Positions 35,185-44,000 of a stretch of 64,000 bases of DNA are shown in pieces. The stretch's first letter is position 1. Every line of letters begins with the position of its first letter. Made by a program: the position numbers and the translations under genes. The DNA is from an uncultured Clostridia bacterium (GTDB lineage Bacteria > Bacillota > Clostridia > Christensenellales > Borkfalkiaceae). The stretch is from contig CALVXG010000004.1 in the NCBI GenBank assembly GCA_944368925.1, positions 124,001 through 188,000 on the forward strand, read 5' to 3'. The notes beneath the pieces are model-generated. The model was given only the letters and a program-made list of their open reading frames with translations. It did not search any database and was not told the DNA's origin.

Positions 35185-35488
35185 TAAATACGGCAAGCAT
35201 ATCCCCGATGTCGATTATCTGCTGAAAGGACGGGTTTTCTGCGGCTACTGCGGTAAACCCCTTCATTCCGCAACAGGCACTTCGTCCAACGGCACGATTT
35301 GGCGTTACTACAAATGCGGCTCTATAAAAAAGCGGACAGGCTGTCAAAATGAATCGCTGAAAAAAGAACTGCTTGAGCAAATCGTTCTCGATACACTTAC
35401 AAAAGCGTTGACGGAGCCAAGTAACTTTTCTGTTGTTGTAAACGGCATTATGGAATTACACAGACAACAACTTGCAGACGATACTCAG
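35185..35488 (+). pseudogene. Inverted middle segment of the serine recombinase (zinc ribbon)
   Basis: Read on the plus strand this 304-bp piece encodes KYGKHIPDVDYLLKGRVFCG, then YCGKP, a YYKCG segment and a GCQNES segment: the zinc-ribbon domain of large serine recombinases. The flanking recombinase parts are on the minus strand. Re-inverting 35185-35488 joins RMRN to KYGKH at one end and DDTQ to LARILEK at the other, exactly in frame with no base lost. The edges share only two bases, so there are no obvious recombination repeats. Confidence 0.88.
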
Positions 35489-36247
35489 TTACGCATACGT
35501 TTTTGTACGGTATCGAATACCTCTTTTGAAACGATGGCGGGAAAGATATTGTCATATGTTACGCCGCGGTTTGTGTGCAGGCCGATATATTTTTCATTCT
35601 CTAACATATAGTACAATACGGTAGTCGAAAATTTTTTGCCTTTATTGAGGATGCCGCGTTCGTTCAGTTCGTTGGCAAGATCGATGAGCCTTGCGCCGTT
35701 TGCATAACGGGAGAATATTTCTCTGACGATGGCAGCTTCTTCCTCATAGATAACGGCTTTTTGATTTTTGACGCGGTAGCCGAAATTGATGCGCCCGCCA
35801 GGGAAGTTCCCTTTGATTCGTGTTTCGCGTAAACCTCGGAGGGTTTTCTGAGATAGCTCTTCGCTGTAGTATTGGTTCATGCCTTCGAGGAGCGACTCAA
35901 GCAAAACGCCTTCGGGAGTTTCCGGGATATTTTCCATGGCGGAGAGGATTTTCACGCCGTTATCCTTTAAGTGCTTGCGGTGGATCGCCATTTCGTATTT
36001 GTTGCGGGAGAATCGGTCAAGCTTGTAAACGAGGACGTAATCGAACGATTTTTTGTCACTGTCTTTGAGCATCTTTTGGAATTGCTCGCGGTTGTCGTTT
36101 GTGCCGGTGGTAGCGCGGTCGATATAGGTGCCGACAATAACGATGCCGTTTCTCTGTGCGAATTCCCGGCATACCCTTATCTGGCCTTCTATCGACTGTT
36201 CGGTCTGGTTATTTGCTGTACCTGGCATAGATTGTTCCTGTTTTCAT
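35489..36247 (-). pseudogene. N-terminal catalytic part of the serine recombinase, frameshifted
   Basis: A strong CGGAGGTACAAC site precedes ATG 36247. The first codons read MKTGTIYARYSK and then stop; the next frame continues NNQTEQSIEGQIRVC with the resolvase core (LVYKLDRFSRNKYE) and recombinase domain (GGRINFGYRV, FSTTVLYYMLENEKYIG). Removing one A from the AAA after the catalytic serine codon restores ARYSNNQTEQS. With that base removed and the 304-bp segment turned back, one open frame of 521 residues results, a normal size. As it stands the gene is inactive. Confidence 0.88.
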
Positions 36248-36661
36248 GTTGTACCTCCGAAAAGTTTTTGGAGTATTGTAGGAATTAAACTCGCAGCCTT
36301 TTTGCGACTTTAAGAAAAAAGTCCCAAAAATCTCAAAAAAGAACCGAAATATAAAATTTCGGAAGGCTGTCGTCTTTTCGACGGACACAACAAAACGGGA
36401 AAAGAGGGGCAGTCAAAGGCGAAAGGGGGAAGCCCCGAAAAATTATTGCGTTCAGGGCATAGAAAAGCCGAGAGGAAATCCTCTCGGCTGAAAGTTTTAA
36501 GTGATAATTTTTCCCTTTGGCGGCAACGAATTTTTCCGATACAAACAAACGGCGAAAAGACGGCTGAGATGTCTTTCAGGTATTTTTTGATACGGAACAG
36601 GTGACTTTACGGTGACAAACAGGTTACTTTTGCATACTCACGTATCTTTACTGTCCTGTTT
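36248..36661. other. Non-coding leader region of the recombinase element
   Basis: No gene is supported. There are several hairpins: CCGAAAT/ATTTCGG (36344-36362), GTCG/CGAC near 36370, and AGCCGAGAGGA/TCCTCTCGGCT (36466-36489). It probably contains the leftward recombinase promoter and one element end, neither of which I can fix. A -10 box (TATAAT 36662-36667) for the small gene follows. Confidence 0.45.
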
Positions 36662-36685
36662 TATAATAGAGGCAGGAGGACGGAG

Positions 36686-36823
36686 ATGAAGAAACAAGAA
36701 AAGCAATTAGAGATGGAAGTGAACGGAATTCCCAATTTGAGTAAAGCACCAAAAGATTTACTGCAACTCTTTTGTGAGGCGACGTTGGAAGTGATAGAGT
36801 TGTTAGATAAGGAATTACGATAG
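36686..36823 (+). CDS. 45-residue protein next to the recombinase
   Basis: ATG 36686 is preceded by AGGAGGACGGAG, and a TATAAT lies 19 bases further up. The product begins MKKQEKQLEMEVNGI and ends in an acidic helix with VIELLDKELR. It is soluble and mostly helical. Small proteins of this kind are often encoded beside serine recombinases, where a role as directionality factor has been proposed for some; this is inference. It ends 6 bases before the convergent PHP gene. I recognise no family. Confidence 0.6.
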   Translation: MKKQEKQLEMEVNGIPNLSKAPKDLLQLFCEATLEVIELLDKELR

Positions 36824-36828
36824 ATTTA

Positions 36829-38046
36829 TCAATTTGGTTTAATAGTCTTTTGTTTTATCCAGATGGGACTTGTCCAGGCAAATCTGCCGTCGTCAAGTTC
36901 CAATCGCAGATAGTAACAGTCTTCTTGTCTTTCGTGTTTATAATCGAAGAACAGTGCAGACGGATGTTTTATTATGCAGTAATCTTGTAAATTTTTTACT
37001 ATGGTAACTTTCTTTATCGGTGCATCGGCAACGATATTATACCATATTGTTAGTTCGTCGTCTTTGCCGATTTCGAATTCTTCACCCATCCAATGCCCGT
37101 TTATTCTGAAATCGATTGTAATTCTGCCGCCCATAAAGCCGTAACATCGCCTTGCTTTCAAGGCGGCAAATATGCTTTCAAGCGTGTTTTCTTCTGCCCA
37201 TACGCCTGTAAGGCCTGGGTAGTTGAATGGGTATGCAGTATCGTTAAGTATAAACCCGTTTTTGCAGAAGTGGTCGTCGGAGCCTGCAATGCACCCCATA
37301 TGAGCGCCCCTTGCAAGCGCGTCTTGCCAGAATCCGCCGCGGCACATCGAATCATTTTCGTTCGCAGGGTTGCCCATATATTCCGTTGCGTCGCCACGCG
37401 AGTATATTTCTATCAGCGGTGTTAAAAGATTATTTGGAATAGTGCTTAGGTCTGCCCCCGCAGACAGATGATACGTGTCGTGCGGTACGATAAGCATATC
37501 TTTCCGTTCAAGTGCCGCGCGCAGTTCGTCGGCGGTTATTTCGCCATTTCTTTTACCACGGAGCATTTCCCCCTCGTGTGAACTGTAATAAATTATCATG
37601 TTGTTGTAAAAGGGGTAGGAGTCACGTTCGTAAGCAAGAATGGTGGTAAATTTCCCTGGCTGGTAGTACTGCTTTACTTTTGATTTTATTATGTCCCATT
37701 TGGAAGGGGAGCCAACCCACAATTCGGGCTTTCCCACACCTCCGTGGTCATGATCAGAAACTGCTGCAAAATCAACTTTCACATTGTCGCGCAGATTGAT
37801 AAAATATTCGTCTATCGAGGGGTTCCCGTCTGAAAGATTTGTATGTCCGTGCATCTCTCCGATAAAGTTTTTATATTCGGGTGCGGGCGGATCAAACATA
37901 TGCTGCGCTTTATCGAGTGCAGCATAAAGTTTGCTCGGTTCGCTTTCGCCGCTATAAACTATGTCTGTAAAAGTTCTGCATCTGCCGGGCATATCGATAC
38001 TTCTTGCTTGTTTTCTATCGGGATGTGTCATTTCGTTTTTAATCAT
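36829..38046 (-). CDS. PHP-domain (CehA/McbA-like) metallohydrolase
   Basis: A 405-residue soluble protein with PHP metal motifs: GEMHGHTNLSDG near residue 63, VSDHDHGG near residue 96, PHDTYH near 191 and AGSDDHF near 251. The C-terminal 100 residues look like a beta-sandwich domain. The family covers phosphoesterases and other metal-dependent hydrolases; the substrate is unknown. No signal peptide is seen. It starts 4 bases after the AraC regulator gene and is co-transcribed with it, divergent from the glycan-utilisation operon, so it may act on an imported glycan part or a signalling ester. Confidence 0.82.
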   Translation of the reverse strand: MIKNEMTHPDRKQARSIDMPGRCRTFTDIVYSGESEPSKLYAALDKAQHMFDPPAPEYKNFIGEMHGHTNLSDGNPSIDEYFINLRDNVKVDFAAVSDHDHGGVGKPELWVGSPSKWDIIKSKVKQYYQPGKFTTILAYERDSYPFYNNMIIYYSSHEGEMLRGKRNGEITADELRAALERKDMLIVPHDTYHLSAGADLSTIPNNLLTPLIEIYSRGDATEYMGNPANENDSMCRGGFWQDALARGAHMGCIAGSDDHFCKNGFILNDTAYPFNYPGLTGVWAEENTLESIFAALKARRCYGFMGGRITIDFRINGHWMGEEFEIGKDDELTIWYNIVADAPIKKVTIVKNLQDYCIIKHPSALFFDYKHERQEDCYYLRLELDDGRFAWTSPIWIKQKTIKPN

Positions 38047-38050
38047 TGTA

Positions 38051-39025
38051 TTACCTCATTGGATTAAGTTTACTATTCTGCCGGAAAAATCGGGGGGTAG
38101 CTAAATCTTTATTTATGGTAGCTGCTTTACGGTATTTGGAAGGCGTCAGTCCTGTGTCTTCCTTGAATATTTTTATTAAGTGTGCAGAGTCAGAAAATCC
38201 GCAAGATTGAGCAATTTCAGCTACCGATTTTGATGTGGTTGTCAGGAGTTTTATTGCTTGATTGACCCGCAATTTTCTCAAATACTCAAACGGCGTCATC
38301 TTAAAGAGTTGTTTGAATTTTTCAACGTAGCAGGTACGCGATTCCATGGCGTTATGTGCAAGTTCGCTCAACGAAAAAGCTTCTGAAAGGTGTTGCTTCA
38401 TATAATTCGTAGAGTTGATTATGAATATATAATTTTTTTTGGCAGTGGCAATGTCTGTTGTATTGTATTGCTTTTCCATTAGAGCGGAAAGATAATAAAT
38501 AAGAGCGATTTCATAAGTTTCAAAAATGATCTTATGTTCGGAATATTTGGCAAACTCTATAAGCATATCCATTTGAGATGTCAGCTTTTTAAGTTGCAGC
38601 GGGCTCAGTTTAAGGAAGAATGCCGTTGACGCAATATGCTTTCTTAATTCAGGTTCTGTTTCGAACAGAATGGAGTAACCGTTGAAACTGTTTAGTTCGG
38701 AAGAATACTTTTGCAGGAGCTTTTGTTCGATCAGAAGGTGAAAAATGCTTCCGGTGTCATGTTCCATCCAATAGCCGTGGGAAACTTTCGGAGGGATAAC
38801 GAATACTGCTCCCGGTGTTACGGGAAAGTTTTTATCTTTTATATAGTGCCGACCGCTGCCTTCAACGATTATATTCAATTCGTAAAAATCATGCTTATGC
38901 ATCAGCAGCGGAAATTCATCGTTATGATAGTATGCAAGCCGCTCGCGCAAAGTAAAACGGGCGTCATTGAGATTGAATGATTCTGTCTTAACGTGTTTTG
39001 GTAAAAATTCGGGATAATCGAGCAT
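38051..39025 (-). CDS. AraC-family regulator of the glycan locus
   Basis: A 324-residue protein with an N-terminal cupin sensor (PLLMHKHDFYELNIIVEG, then FPVTPGAVFVIPP) and a C-terminal double helix-turn-helix (FSLSELAHNAMESRTCY and SVAEIAQSCGFSDSAHLIK, ending FKEDTGLTPSKYR). These typically sense a sugar and activate adjacent catabolic genes. ATG 39025 follows CCAAGGAGTGAT; the longer frame to 39106 runs across the promoter. It is divergent from the GH43 gene, which has an extended -10 but poor -35, as expected for an activated promoter. Confidence 0.88.
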   Translation of the reverse strand: MLDYPEFLPKHVKTESFNLNDARFTLRERLAYYHNDEFPLLMHKHDFYELNIIVEGSGRHYIKDKNFPVTPGAVFVIPPKVSHGYWMEHDTGSIFHLLIEQKLLQKYSSELNSFNGYSILFETEPELRKHIASTAFFLKLSPLQLKKLTSQMDMLIEFAKYSEHKIIFETYEIALIYYLSALMEKQYNTTDIATAKKNYIFIINSTNYMKQHLSEAFSLSELAHNAMESRTCYVEKFKQLFKMTPFEYLRKLRVNQAIKLLTTTSKSVAEIAQSCGFSDSAHLIKIFKEDTGLTPSKYRKAATINKDLATPRFFRQNSKLNPMR

Positions 39026-39046
39026 ATTTATCACTCCTTGGATTCC

Positions 39047-39075
39047 ATTATAATTCTTTTTCACAAAAAAGTCTA
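39047..39075 (-). promoter_or_regulatory. Promoter of araC-like gene
   Basis: Reading leftward: TAGACT (39075-39070), 17 bases, TATAAT (39052-39047). Confidence 0.65.
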
Positions 39076-39133
39076 TCGTTTCTTCCATCTTCGTACTTAT
39101 ATACAATTTTTACGGACGGATATTCTATATTTT

Positions 39134-39154
39134 CTCTAAATAGAGTGCTATAAT
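39134..39154 (+). promoter_or_regulatory. Operon promoter with extended -10 and upstream dyad
   Basis: TGC-TATAAT (39146-39154) without a recognisable -35. A CTCTA-AA-TAGAG dyad (39134-39145) abuts the -10. This suits an activator-dependent promoter or overlapping repressor site. Confidence 0.6.
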
Positions 39155-39192
39155 TAAAGTACAGGTCAAAGTTTATTCTCAGGAGGAAAAAG

Positions 39193-41025
39193 ATGAAAAA
39201 GAGACTTGTGACAGTAAGCTTGGCTATGATGACAGCGATAATTTTGCTTATCGCGGGTTGTGGAGAAGGAAAAAATTACATTGAGATGTCTTATTACGAT
39301 GAAACATCTTATGAAGAGGGAGCGGATTACAGCACCATAAACGAAAATCTTTTTTACCGCAATGAAAGAAAGGTTGATGTTGCCGACCCTTGCGTTGTGT
39401 ATGTAGACGATGAAAACGACACCGACTACGGCTCATACTATCTGTACGGCACAACGGGCAACACGGGGTTCTTCTGCTGGAAGAGCGATGACCTTGTAAA
39501 TTGGGAGGGCGTAGGCTATGCCCTTTTATACCGCGATCTGTCTACCCCGCAAGGCAAGGCTGTGAGCGTAGATTCGTGGGCGCCTGAAGTTATATATGAC
39601 GGCGAGGCGAACAAGTGGTATATGTTCTTTAGTTCAACCCCTAAAGAATCGTCAAACAGTTTTATCCCTTACATCGCTCAAAGCGACAGCCCGAGCGGGC
39701 CGTTTGAACTTATCGATCATATCGATTCATATACGGCTACGGACGGCACGCCCTTAAAGGATATAGAGAATATAGAAACAAATAATTCGTATTATTATCA
39801 GAGGTATATGACGTTCGACCCCTTAAAGATGTCGCAGGAGCTTGAAAGGCTCGGACTTGCGGATATGGATAATACGAGCGATGTTTTAAGGGCGATAGAC
39901 TTCCATCCCTATGTCGATTCCGCCACGGGCGACAAATATCTCTATTTCAACACGTCCGTCAATTCCTATATTATGGGAATGGAGATGAACAGTTGGACAG
40001 ATCCGAAGTACGACACGCTTACCATAATTACAAAGCCTGGCTATTCAACGCCTTCCGCCGCCGAAAAGGATGTTCCTAACGAGATGAACACAAGCGTAAA
40101 CGAGGCTGCGTGGATGACCGAACACGGCGGCAAGTATTACCTGACATATTCCACAAACAGTTATAAGGACAAGACCTATCAGGTATGCCAGGCCGTTGCA
40201 GACAGTCCTCTCGGCGAATTCAGGAAACTGACCGAAGCCGAAGGGGGAATACTTATCTCAGCAGATTCTGCTTTAAGGGACGATGTTTCCGGCACCGGTC
40301 ACAGCTCCATAATAAATGCCGGCGGGCAGGATTATATCGTATATCATGCGCATAATTCCATTGCCGAAGGCGGCTCTTCCCGTCATGTGGCAGTGGACGA
40401 AATAGAATGGGTAACGGTAAAGGATGTACAGGGCAACGACCTCGACGTAATGTATGCAAACGGGCCAACAACTTCCGTGCAGCCTCTTCCCGAGTTTGCC
40501 TCCGAGTATAAAAATATTGCGGATCAGGCAGAAGTTTCTGCAACGAGCGTTGCAGACGGCAGCTCGGTTTCCTTCCTTACCGACGGCTTGCTTTCCATAA
40601 ACCGCTATGCCAACTACGATATGGTCGAAACTTATATAAAGGAGACGGAATTTTCTGCCGGAACGACCATTACGCTTAAGTTTGATGACTATAAGACGAT
40701 AAGGGCGCTCATGATTTACAATTCCAAAAACATGGAGAGCGCTTTTTACGATATAGAGAGGGTGGAGTTCGATTGCAGGCTTGAAGACGGCACTTATGCC
40801 ACAAAATATATAGATAATTTGTCGTTTGACATAGAGGCTTATACCTCGACCGACGATATAGATGTACTAAGGCCTGCGTCGTCTGCCGTTGCAGAATTTG
40901 ACGAGATCGAGTGCAATGAAATTCGTATAACCATAAAACCCGCCACGGAGGAACAGATCCCCGTTCACGGGTTCAATGATTTGGCTGTAATTGCGGTATC
41001 CGAAATACGGGTATTGAGTAAATAA
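39193..41025 (+). CDS. GH43-family surface glycosidase (lipoprotein)
   Basis: A 610-residue lipoprotein (lipobox LIAGC, cysteine about residue 23) with a five-bladed propeller domain of glycoside hydrolase family 43, covering arabinofuranosidases, arabinanases and xylosidases. The catalytic base lies in VADPCVVYV (about residue 65), the modulator in SWAPEVIYD, the acid in VNEAAWM, with a later GTGHSS motif. The last 170 residues form a beta-sandwich of discoidin/CBM type. It is the first gene of the operon, with AGGAGGAAAAAG before the ATG. Position outside the cell suggests initial trimming of arabinose-containing glycan. Confidence 0.85.
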   Translation: MKKRLVTVSLAMMTAIILLIAGCGEGKNYIEMSYYDETSYEEGADYSTINENLFYRNERKVDVADPCVVYVDDENDTDYGSYYLYGTTGNTGFFCWKSDDLVNWEGVGYALLYRDLSTPQGKAVSVDSWAPEVIYDGEANKWYMFFSSTPKESSNSFIPYIAQSDSPSGPFELIDHIDSYTATDGTPLKDIENIETNNSYYYQRYMTFDPLKMSQELERLGLADMDNTSDVLRAIDFHPYVDSATGDKYLYFNTSVNSYIMGMEMNSWTDPKYDTLTIITKPGYSTPSAAEKDVPNEMNTSVNEAAWMTEHGGKYYLTYSTNSYKDKTYQVCQAVADSPLGEFRKLTEAEGGILISADSALRDDVSGTGHSSIINAGGQDYIVYHAHNSIAEGGSSRHVAVDEIEWVTVKDVQGNDLDVMYANGPTTSVQPLPEFASEYKNIADQAEVSATSVADGSSVSFLTDGLLSINRYANYDMVETYIKETEFSAGTTITLKFDDYKTIRALMIYNSKNMESAFYDIERVEFDCRLEDGTYATKYIDNLSFDIEAYTSTDDIDVLRPASSAVAEFDEIECNEIRITIKPATEEQIPVHGFNDLAVIAVSEIRVLSK

Positions 41026-41037
41026 GGGGGAAACATC

Positions 41038-44000
41038 ATGAAAAGCAATAAACTGTTCCGCATGCTCATGGTTGGTTTTGTTGCCGCAACGCTTACGGGC
41101 GCGACAATTTCTTTTAGCGCTTGCAGCAACGATAATTATCTTGAGGACGATCCTCCGTACTCATTTGAAAATCCTCCCGAACATATCCCGGAATATGATT
41201 CTACCGTGAAAATCGACGGCGTACTCGATGACGAAATATACTCGTCGTTAAAGTGGCTGGAAATGGAGTATTCCGATGCAAATGTGACTATCCCCGTAAA
41301 AGCAACCGCTTTCCTCGGAGAAAAGGGCATTTTTATGATGTTCGATGTTGATGACCCTGACGTGTTTGTCAACCCCGAAAGAAGCGGTTCTTGGAACAGC
41401 GGCATAGAATTGTATCTTGCAAAACCCGGGGTGGACAAACTTGAAGGTGAGGCGTGGGAAATAGATCTCACGCCGGGATTAAACGTAGTGTCCACCAGAT
41501 TGCAGCGCGGTGGCGTGTTCCAGAATATGTACACGGCGCAGGATGAAACTCCCTATATGCAATCGCAGGGTAAGGGCGGTAAAGTCGGTGCGGAAGAAGC
41601 GACTGGCTATACTATAGAGGCGTTTTTTCCGTATTCATTCCTCGGAGTGGAAAAGGATGAGCTTGAATATATAAATATGAATCCTACGCTCATTCGTACG
41701 TTCAACTATGAAGACCCTAAAAACCGCCTGTGGTACAACTTCGGACAGGAAACGAAGGAGGGCTACAACTGGGGCAATCCCGAAACATGGTGGAAGTTCG
41801 ACTCGAACGGCTTTATCTGCTACACGGTAACTCCCGAAACCGACGGAAACGGAACGCTTACCGCCCAGACGTTCAACGTGCTTGAGGGCGAACAGCTTGA
41901 AATAACGATAACGCCGAATGAAGGTTACCGTCTTAAATCTGTTACCGTCGGCGACGTGGATTATACCGATAAAGTCTTTGTCGAAGATGGTCTCAGCAAA
42001 ATCATTCTCGAAAATATAACTTCCGACGTGACCGTCCGCGCGGAATTTGAAGAAGTCGCCGCCGATATGTTTGTTCTTTCGGGCAATATAACGCTGTTCG
42101 GCGATGCTCTTACTTCGCAGCAGGCGAAAGGTCTGTCGCTCGTCGTCAACTGCGGCGGCACCGTATACACAGCCGATATATCAGGGAACGGCAGCTACGC
42201 CGTGGAAATTCCCGCAGGCGAATATACTGTCGTCCTTTCAAAGGCAGACGGCTTTGTCCTCGCGCAGCTTGACGGCGAAATCACGGAAGATAAAGTTGAA
42301 AACTTCAACATTACCGATTCGCTCATCGCCGACATCTATGTGGGCAAGGCAGATTTTGTTCTGAACTTCGGCGATTACAAAATATCCAATACTGCGGGGC
42401 AGTTATACGACAATAAAGACCACGGCGAAATTTATGCCGCGCCCTCCGTTATAGAGAGCAGCTTCTATGCTCCAGATATTGCCGGCTGTGCCGACGGCAC
42501 CCGCTTCGGATTCAGAATATACCTCAAAAACGCCAACGGAGGCGGCGCCTTCACCGTTGCCGACGTTGTGATAGGCAAAACAAACGGCAACTGGTATCTC
42601 GACATAGGCTACGATTTGAGGAGTACGCAGCGCAACGAATATATGCTCAACGAAAGCCAGCTTGCGGCCGTAAAAGAAGGTACTTTCAAAGTGCTTGTCG
42701 TAAAAGACGGCGCCACTCACAGGCTGTATGCGCAGAACGGCGAAAACTTCGAGCTCGCGGCAGTTTACGTCGATGACGACGACACGATGGTTTCATTCGG
42801 CACAATCGACCTGCTCGTTCACAACAATGCGGGCGGCGGCTCGGGCGAGTTCGGTATGACAGGCACCAGAGTATATGCGAATTACGATGAGGATATCACC
42901 GAAAGCGAACTTATCGCCGGCATTGCAGACGCTCCAATTCTGTTGAAACCCGATGTCGATTCTCCCGATGCGACGGTAGAGGGACTTGAAAATTATTATG
43001 CCATAGGCGATACGGTTACGTTCAAAGTGAACATAGCCGACGCCGCGCTCACGGTAGGCGAAGTCACCGTCAACGGCAGCGTCGTTACAGCGGAAAACGG
43101 CGTTTACAGCTACATTGTTCCCGCCGATGCAAACGGCATAGATATAGTCGTTACCACCGAGGTGAAAGAGGGAGTAATAGTTCCCGAAATAGACGACGGC
43201 GGAGCCGTGGTTGAGGGTGTTGAGCGTACTTATAACGCGGGCGACACTATTACTTTCACCGTGAAGGGCAGCGGCATAATAGCGGTAAACTCCGTAACGG
43301 TCAACGGCACCGCGGTAGAGCCTTCCGGCGGCGTATATACCTACGTCATTCCCGCCGACGCGCAGGAGGTCAGGATAGTTGTTGCAACTACCGCGCTTGC
43401 CGAAGTGCACGACGGGGCGGAGGACTTCAACGTATCGTTCTCCGAAGTCACTTCCGATACGATGGGCGATTTGTTCAGGCTCGGAGAGGGCGACGATTTC
43501 CTCGCGCCCACGGTAATCGAGGCAAACTTCTATGCGCCCGACATCACGCGCATAACGGCGAACAATGTCAGGTTTGGCCTCAGAATGTATCTTAAAAATG
43601 CCGAGGGCGGCGGCGACTTCACCGTTGCCGACGTGGTTATAGCACGCATAAACGGACAGTGGTGGCTGGACGCGGGTTACGACCTCCGCAACAGCAACAT
43701 AGCCATAGATATGGTATATGCCCTGAGCAACAGCCAGCTCAACGCCATTGCAGAGGGCACGTTCAAGATACTCATCGTAAAGGACGGCGCAGACCACAGG
43801 GTATATGCGCTTGACGGCGACAGGTTCGAACTTGCAACTAGTTATCTTGACGACGACGCCACAATGGTATCGTTCGACAGCATAGTGCTGCTTGTAAACA
43901 ACGCCACAGCGCAAAACGGCGTCGGCGAATTCGGCATGCACGGCGTAAAGGTTTATTCCGGCTACGACGAAAATCTTACCGACGAAGAGCTCGTATCGAT

